Source of the DNA: a virus
Reading direction: 5' to 3' (one strand)
DNA length: 64,000 nucleotides
Virus record (IMG/VR): IMGVR_UViG_3300046163_000031
Coordinates: 1-64,000 of that record
The translations under genes and the position numbers were made by a program. The notes below the pieces were generated by a model. That model was not told the DNA's origin, ran no database searches, and worked only from the letters and a program-made list of their open reading frames with translations. Positions 59,489-64,000 of this stretch are shown here, piece by piece (position 1 is the stretch's first letter; every line of letters starts with the position of its first letter).

Positions 59489-61705
59489 TTATTGTATTAT
59501 TTGTGAACTATATCCTTCGTTATTATATTTTTTAAAACCTAATGGTTTTACTTCTAATTTTCTTTTAAAAACAGGATTATATTTGTTTTTATTACAAGCC
59601 ATTACTGCTAACCCAGAACTAATAGAGGCATCATGTTTTGTTCTATTATTAATATCAAACCTAGCCCAATCATTTAGTGTTCTTTGAAAGTACATATTTC
59701 CATAAGATTCACCTAAATTACCAACATGTGTTTCTATGTATGACTCTATAGCGGCAGCGTGTGCTTGTTTTATATCTTCGCTTGAATTAGGTATTCCACC
59801 TATTTCTCTTTCTGTAACAGACAATTTAGCAATAGATTTATCTGGTCTATTCATTGAATACCCTCTATAACCTCTACGTTTAAAATAATAAAGCAGTCTA
59901 GGTTTATTGTTTTCGGCTAATATTGGCATACCATAAAATATACATGCCATAAGCACATCTTCAAAAAACATTTCTGCCGTCTGTGGTCTAGCTATATATT
60001 CTAAAAAAAACATATTAGGTGGTGCGTTTTCCATAGAAAACTTAGTTAAACCGTGTAGTGAACCATTTGATCCACGAGAATCAACAGTACCTGATATATC
60101 ATAACTATCACAACCAAAAGCACCCATGTGATCGTTTGCTGGGTACTTTAATCCATTTTTCATTATTAAACGGTTCTGAAGATTTAACTCAGGTACCCAA
60201 GAAATTTTAAATCTACCATTTTCATTTGGTACAAATAAAACGCCATTTGGATTATCTTTTACACCACCGTGCCAATTAAAAGAACCTGTTGTTATTAACG
60301 ATTCACTTTTGCAGTCTTCATTAAAATCAACTTGTTCATATATTTTTGTTAAATTAAATATTGATTGTTTTGCTTCGTCTCTAAAAGCGTGTTGTTCAGT
60401 TCTTGGAAATTGTCTATAAAATTCATTTAAACCGTCTTGATCTTTTTTTAAACCATTAACTTCATTTTGCCAATATTCAATTACTCCTATTTTTATCTCT
60501 TGCCCGTGAGGTCCAAAGGTTTTTTTATTTGGAGTTTCGAAGACAGGTAATCCATGAGAATCAATGTATCCTTCGTAGTTCCATTCCATAGGTATGAACA
60601 AAGAATAGAGTCCTGAGCGAGTCTGTCCATTGGCGTTTCTTTCTTTAATATCTGAATCATAGTATAATTTTTTAAAATTATCACCACCTTTATCTAAAGC
60701 GTTTGATGTTGAACCCATCATACATTTACCTATTATCTTACTACCTAATCTAAGTGTTGTTTTTGTAACGCGCCAATTATTTAATATATTGTTTGGTCTT
60801 TCCCATTTACCCGATTCATCATGAACGAGGAGTTTGAGCTTTTCACCATCGTAGGAGTTATCACCGGTGTTTTTCCAGTCGATTGTGGTATCCAAACCGG
60901 TAATTTCTTTAAGGGTTTGATTGGCGTCAAGTTTTCTACGGGTAAACTTGGATGCTGGTACTCTGTAGGCAAGTTCGGTTTTTGGACGGTCCATACCGTC
61001 TTGGATCGGTTTAAAGAAAAATGGATAGTTAACGGATATTGGTACAACCTTATCTGTGAACATCTTTTTAGCATCGGGGCCAGATTTGGACAAAATCCCA
61101 AACCGTGAATCCGTTGAAATGGTCGCCATGTTGACGGTTTCGCCAGAGGCCATGAATGAAAATCCGGAACGCCTGTTTTTGAGATAGCACATACCATAAC
61201 ACCTGTAGTCTGCCCTGCAAGCTTCCCAGAAAATATAGAATAATCTATTTGATTCCCTAAAGTCTGGTTGCCCAACATCAATTTTGGACCACTGCAAGTA
61301 CATATAGTGAGTACCAGTAATGTAAGTAGCCACGTTTTTATTATAGAACCAAAAGCCTTGTTCTCTTCTATTAAATTCTTTATCAATGTAATCATACCAT
61401 TCTTCTTTAAATTCTATTGGATATTCTTCCCAATCAAAAACAGATTTGATTTTTTTTAATTGCTTAGGATACTCTGTGTGACTCCATTTATTTTCTTTAA
61501 ACTCTACTATATCATTTTGTTTAGGTAAAGCTATTTTTAAGTTTTGTATTTCATATACATCGCCTATCTCACCCGTTTTGCTTATAATTATAACATCATG
61601 TTCTTCATTATAACCATATTCCCATTTTTTATACCTATTGTTTCTTTTTAAAACTTTAGGTTTAATATGGTTTTTTAATATTTTATATAAACTTTGCTCG
61701 TACAT
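59489..61705 (-). CDS. terL: terminase large subunit
   Basis: This 738-residue protein has an ATPase domain with a Walker A-like KNRRSGFSF (176-184) and a Walker B LVHDE (293-297), followed by a nuclease domain with Asp-rich FGCDSYDIS. The N-terminal extension before the ATPase is long (about 170 residues). TerL packages phage DNA and cleaves it. It starts at the last base of the upstream small gene. The degenerate Walker A (R for G) is common in some terminases. Confidence 0.85.
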   Translation of the reverse strand: MYEQSLYKILKNHIKPKVLKRNNRYKKWEYGYNEEHDVIIISKTGEIGDVYEIQNLKIALPKQNDIVEFKENKWSHTEYPKQLKKIKSVFDWEEYPIEFKEEWYDYIDKEFNRREQGFWFYNKNVATYITGTHYMYLQWSKIDVGQPDFRESNRLFYIFWEACRADYRCYGMCYLKNRRSGFSFMASGETVNMATISTDSRFGILSKSGPDAKKMFTDKVVPISVNYPFFFKPIQDGMDRPKTELAYRVPASKFTRRKLDANQTLKEITGLDTTIDWKNTGDNSYDGEKLKLLVHDESGKWERPNNILNNWRVTKTTLRLGSKIIGKCMMGSTSNALDKGGDNFKKLYYDSDIKERNANGQTRSGLYSLFIPMEWNYEGYIDSHGLPVFETPNKKTFGPHGQEIKIGVIEYWQNEVNGLKKDQDGLNEFYRQFPRTEQHAFRDEAKQSIFNLTKIYEQVDFNEDCKSESLITTGSFNWHGGVKDNPNGVLFVPNENGRFKISWVPELNLQNRLIMKNGLKYPANDHMGAFGCDSYDISGTVDSRGSNGSLHGLTKFSMENAPPNMFFLEYIARPQTAEMFFEDVLMACIFYGMPILAENNKPRLLYYFKRRGYRGYSMNRPDKSIAKLSVTEREIGGIPNSSEDIKQAHAAAIESYIETHVGNLGESYGNMYFQRTLNDWARFDINNRTKHDASISSGLAVMACNKNKYNPVFKRKLEVKPLGFKKYNNEGYSSQIIQ

Positions 61706-61980
61706 TACTTAGATCTTCCTTCAGCAAAACCTTTAAAAGACTTTTCTTCTTTTATTTCTTTAGGTTTTTCGTTTAACAAATCTTCTTCAGCTTGTATTCT
61801 AGTTAGTATTTCAAATGCATCAAATATGCATAGTTTTTTAGTTGCAGCGGCGTTTTTAAGTCTATCTGCTGTTATATCATCTCCAGAATCAACAATAGCC
61901 TCTTTAGCGACTTTAATCAGTTCTTCAACTGCTACTTGCCCAGCTAGGATTATATTCTTCTTCGTTTCCTTTATGTTCAT
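61705..61980 (-). CDS. probable terminase small subunit
   Basis: This 91-residue helical protein starts MNIKETKKNIILAGQVAVEE and ends in KGFAEGRSK. It directly precedes terL and overlaps its start by one base. Short helical proteins here are usually terminase small subunits. It lacks an obvious DNA-binding helix-turn-helix motif, so the assignment is mainly positional. Confidence 0.55.
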   Translation of the reverse strand: MNIKETKKNIILAGQVAVEELIKVAKEAIVDSGDDITADRLKNAAATKKLCIFDAFEILTRIQAEEDLLNEKPKEIKEEKSFKGFAEGRSK

Positions 61981-62530
61981 ATTTAATTACAATATCATTT
62001 GATTTCATACAATATAGTCTTTCTTTATCTATTAAGAATTCCCATTCACCATTAGGTGTGTAACCAACTAGGTCCCCTATGTTTATATCTAGCTGTTCTA
62101 AGACGTTATTTCCATACTTTAATATACCAACAAGACTTTTTTCTTTGTCGTTGACTAAAGTGTCTTTATTAACTATAGGTTTTATAAAACATCTATTGTT
62201 TATAGAGTTCCAACCCTTTTTATTTTTATACAAATAAATTTGATCTAAAGCACAAAAATATAGATTTTCTTTAAAAAAAGATCTACTTTTTTTCTTTTTA
62301 CCTCTTGAGTCATAAAAAGTTCTAAAAACGTTTTGATGTATAATTAATATATCTCCAATTTTTATATTTGTTTTAAAGGCTAAAGGTATAGCTTTAACTA
62401 TAGCATGCCTATTTACAAATTTAAAACTTTCTATTTTGCTGTTTAATACTAAACTTTTGTTGTTTATTTTTATTTCGTTATTGTATTTATCACCTAGCGG
62501 TTCTACAATAAAGTCATATAAGCTATTCAT
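61925..62530 (-). CDS. tandem Cpn10-like (GroES-fold) protein
   Basis: This 201-residue protein has two halves resembling GroES. The first half has VEPLGDKYNNEIKIN, then IKIGDILIIHQNVFRT and LDQIYLYK. The second has KPIVNKDTL, LVGILKYG, INIGDLVGYTPNG and KERLYCMKSNDIVIKYE. Each half follows the Cpn10 strand order with an IGD(I/L)V element. This may be a duplicated co-chaperonin-like protein placed just upstream of the terminase genes. Functional proof is lacking; it is separate from the groES at 4253. Confidence 0.6.
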   Translation of the reverse strand: MNSLYDFIVEPLGDKYNNEIKINNKSLVLNSKIESFKFVNRHAIVKAIPLAFKTNIKIGDILIIHQNVFRTFYDSRGKKKKSRSFFKENLYFCALDQIYLYKNKKGWNSINNRCFIKPIVNKDTLVNDKEKSLVGILKYGNNVLEQLDINIGDLVGYTPNGEWEFLIDKERLYCMKSNDIVIKYEHKGNEEEYNPSWASSS

Positions 62531-62757
62531 TAATATTCTAAATCATACTCAACTGATATTGCCATGTTAGAATTAAACTTCTTCCACGGCAATATTTCGT
62601 TGTTTTTCTTTATGTGTATATTATAAGAGTTGTCTGAATCATCTAGTAGAATGTGAGATATTTCGTGACCACCGTAAACCTGTTGTCCAACAGCGTAATG
62701 CATGGCGTCATTCTTATAATCAGATCCAATACTAATCTTTCTAATATTATTTGTCAT
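62530..62757 (-). CDS. small hypothetical protein
   Basis: With the ATG at 62757, the product is 75 residues, beginning MTNNIRKISIGSDYKNDAMH. An in-frame upstream ATG at 62799 overlaps the coiled-coil gene and is disfavoured. It has no domain recognised by eye. Its stop touches the tandem Cpn10-like gene's start. Function unknown. Confidence 0.5.
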   Translation of the reverse strand: MTNNIRKISIGSDYKNDAMHYAVGQQVYGGHEISHILLDDSDNSYNIHIKKNNEILPWKKFNSNMAISVEYDLEY

Positions 62758-62998
62758 CTTCTTTTTCAATATCAGTATAAGAACCATCTTGAAGATCAAT
62801 ATTAACTTGACCGTACTCGTCTTCTAGTTCTTTTTTAGTAGAGTCTATTTCTTCAGATACTTTTTTTACTTCAACACGTATGTTTTCTTTTTGTAAATCT
62901 AAAACACCTAAAGATCTTAATAATCCATTTAATTTACCTTGTTGATCTTTTACAGTTTTTAACTGTTCTTCTGTAATTTGTTTTTTTGCTTTTGCCAT
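62747..62998 (-). CDS. small coiled-coil protein
   Basis: This 83-residue protein starts MAKAKKQITEEQLKTVKDQQ and is predicted to be a coiled coil, with an acidic end (DLQDGSYTDIEKEDDK). It overlaps the following gene by 11 nt. Possibly an assembly or terminase partner by context; no motif. Confidence 0.5.
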   Translation of the reverse strand: MAKAKKQITEEQLKTVKDQQGKLNGLLRSLGVLDLQKENIRVEVKKVSEEIDSTKKELEDEYGQVNIDLQDGSYTDIEKEDDK

Positions 62999-63048
62999 TA
63001 TTTGATTTTATTTAATTGTTTATAATTATATAGTTACTTGTTTTTTTA

Positions 63049-63399
63049 TTATTTACACACTATAAAGTCACCTACCGCTACACCAGCACCTGCTACAGCT
63101 GTAACATAATCTACAGCTACTGGAAGTATTGATCCAGACTGTAAACCTTCAAAAGTTATAGCCTGTCCAGCTACTGGTGGTCCACCTCCAACCGCAGTAA
63201 CACCCGATAGTATAACACTAATAGTTGCGTCTGCTGGCATTACACCACAATATATTACAGATGAATTAAGGTTAGTACCTAATGTCCCACTTTGGTTTTC
63301 AAATAACCAAGCCGGTCTAACGTCTATACTAGCTATCATAGCTGCTGTTAAGGGCATAGCTTGTCCTATTATGCCGTCATTTGTTGGAAATTGTCCCAT
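63049..63399 (-). CDS. small beta-rich putative structural protein
   Basis: This 116-residue protein starts MGQFPTNDGIIGQAMPLTAA and is Ala/Gly/Val-rich (AVGGGPPVAGQAI). Its composition resembles decoration or accessory capsid proteins and the 139-residue protein at 857-1276. There is no recognised family. It follows the holin-like gene by 10 nt. Confidence 0.5.
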   Translation of the reverse strand: MGQFPTNDGIIGQAMPLTAAMIASIDVRPAWLFENQSGTLGTNLNSSVIYCGVMPADATISVILSGVTAVGGGPPVAGQAITFEGLQSGSILPVAVDYVTAVAGAGVAVGDFIVCK

Positions 63400-63409
63400 T
63401 TTTTTTTAT

Positions 63410-63808
63410 TTATTTGTTACTTATTGATTTATACTTTTCAAAACCACGTGAGCCAAAATAAGCTACATACACGGTTGTTAATAATTGCTTTAATAATTCT
63501 ATCCATTCTTGCTCAACTGTAAAAGATATTTCATGGTGACTATCAACCCATATAAAAGCTATAGCCATAAACGATAAAAATATAAGAGCTAATGGGCGCG
63601 TGTTTTTACTAAGCCAAGAGTCTGACGTCATATCTGACTCCCAACGTCTTGTTATTTGGTCTTCAGCTGTTGCGGCCGCTTTTTCCACTATAACTTGAAT
63701 TTCTTTTTTAATTTCAAGTTTTTCTTCCTCTGTAGTTGTTAGTTTATCAATAACATCACCAACATCTTTGATGACATTACCGCTTAACCATTGCCAAATT
63801 TTTTTCAT
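63410..63808 (-). CDS. 3-TM holin-like protein
   Basis: In this 132-residue protein, a hydrophobic stretch (RPLALIFLSFMAIAFIWV) and a later one (LLTTVYVAYFGSRGF) surround an Asp/His loop. The N-terminal part is helical and charged. The pattern resembles the GTA_holin_3TM family, including SWLSKNTRPLAL and YFGSRG. It lies far from the endolysin. It may be the main holin, with the 51-residue protein accessory, or the reverse. Confidence 0.7.
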   Translation of the reverse strand: MKKIWQWLSGNVIKDVGDVIDKLTTTEEEKLEIKKEIQVIVEKAAATAEDQITRRWESDMTSDSWLSKNTRPLALIFLSFMAIAFIWVDSHHEISFTVEQEWIELLKQLLTTVYVAYFGSRGFEKYKSISNK

Positions 63809-63812
63809 ATAA

Positions 63813-64000
63813 TTATTTTATTCTTTCATAATACATAGTTGAGTTTCTATCTCCTGACATAATAACTTTTATTCTATTTTTGTTTATTATTTCATACACT
63901 AAATCGGCATAAAAACCACCAAAACTTTCCCAAGAAACAAAAGTGTATAATTTATTTTTTTTAATTTTAACAAATTCTTCAGGTGAATACACGAACTCCA
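63813..64000 (-). CDS. 5'-truncated gene at the right edge
   Basis: The minus-strand frame is open from the window edge to a TAA at 63813-63815. The visible 62 residues include LYTFVSWESFGGFYADLVYE and a Lys-rich end. The start lies outside the window. No family was recognised. Confidence 0.6.
   Translation of the reverse strand, partial: EFVYSPEEFVKIKKNKLYTFVSWESFGGFYADLVYEIINKNRIKVIMSGDRNSTMYYERIK

Noticed and set aside
1-64000. Integrase, attachment site or lysogeny repressor
   Set aside because: No tyrosine or serine recombinase motif or plausible repressor pair was recognised.

Overview
This window is most of a tailed double-stranded DNA phage genome, probably a podovirus-like marine phage infecting a Bacteroidota (flavobacterial) host. 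The phage call rests on a terminase, portal, scaffold, major capsid, connector, tail, internal-virion, tail-fibre and lysis series on the minus strand, opposite a replication and nucleotide-metabolism block on the plus strand. The host call is an inference. It rests on very AT-rich DNA, start codons preceded by A/T tracts rather than Shine-Dalgarno sequences, and a FISUMP-type domain (common in Bacteroidota) inserted in a tail protein. No integrase, attachment site or lysogeny repressor was seen. Both edges cut through genes.

Layout. About 1-15130 (minus): small virion-associated or unknown genes, a winged-helix-like protein, a groEL-groES pair in reversed order, and a tail-fibre cluster. About 15130-15555: the divergent control region. 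About 15556-31828 (plus): early/middle genes. These begin with many very small proteins and a block of structured RNAs ending in a tRNA-Met. They continue with two sigma-factor-like proteins, an ERF annealing protein with a PD-(D/E)XK exonuclease and an SSB-like protein, a primase-helicase, a dCMP-hydroxymethylase-like enzyme, a GIY-YIG/MazG fusion, a second MazG-like protein, an endonuclease-I-like resolvase, ribonucleotide reductase NrdB and NrdA, and a 2OG-Fe(II) oxygenase. About 31856-31892: a bidirectional terminator where the two arms converge. About 31938-64000 (minus): a lysis cassette, internal-virion proteins including a 2643-residue giant protein, tail and connector proteins, capsid, scaffold, portal, terminase, a tandem Cpn10-like protein, a 3-TM holin and a truncated gene.

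How it works together (inference). The early arm appears to be read from repeated promoters. Eight sites have CACGGAC-like and TGATAAT-like boxes starting exactly 24 nt apart; seven are good matches and one is weak. The two phage sigma-like proteins could then redirect RNA polymerase to the late minus-strand arm. The nucleotide genes suggest remodelling of the dNTP pool and possibly a modified cytosine. GroEL/GroES would support folding of virion proteins. No DNA polymerase gene is recognisable in the window.

Most unusual items: the exactly spaced promoter family; an uncharacterised structured RNA at 17393-17646 with tRNA-like ends; the overlapping groEL-groES pair plus a separate tandem Cpn10-like protein; the dCMP-specific aspartate in the thymidylate-synthase-family enzyme; the FISUMP insertion in the tail; and the giant virion protein with an HEFLH motif.
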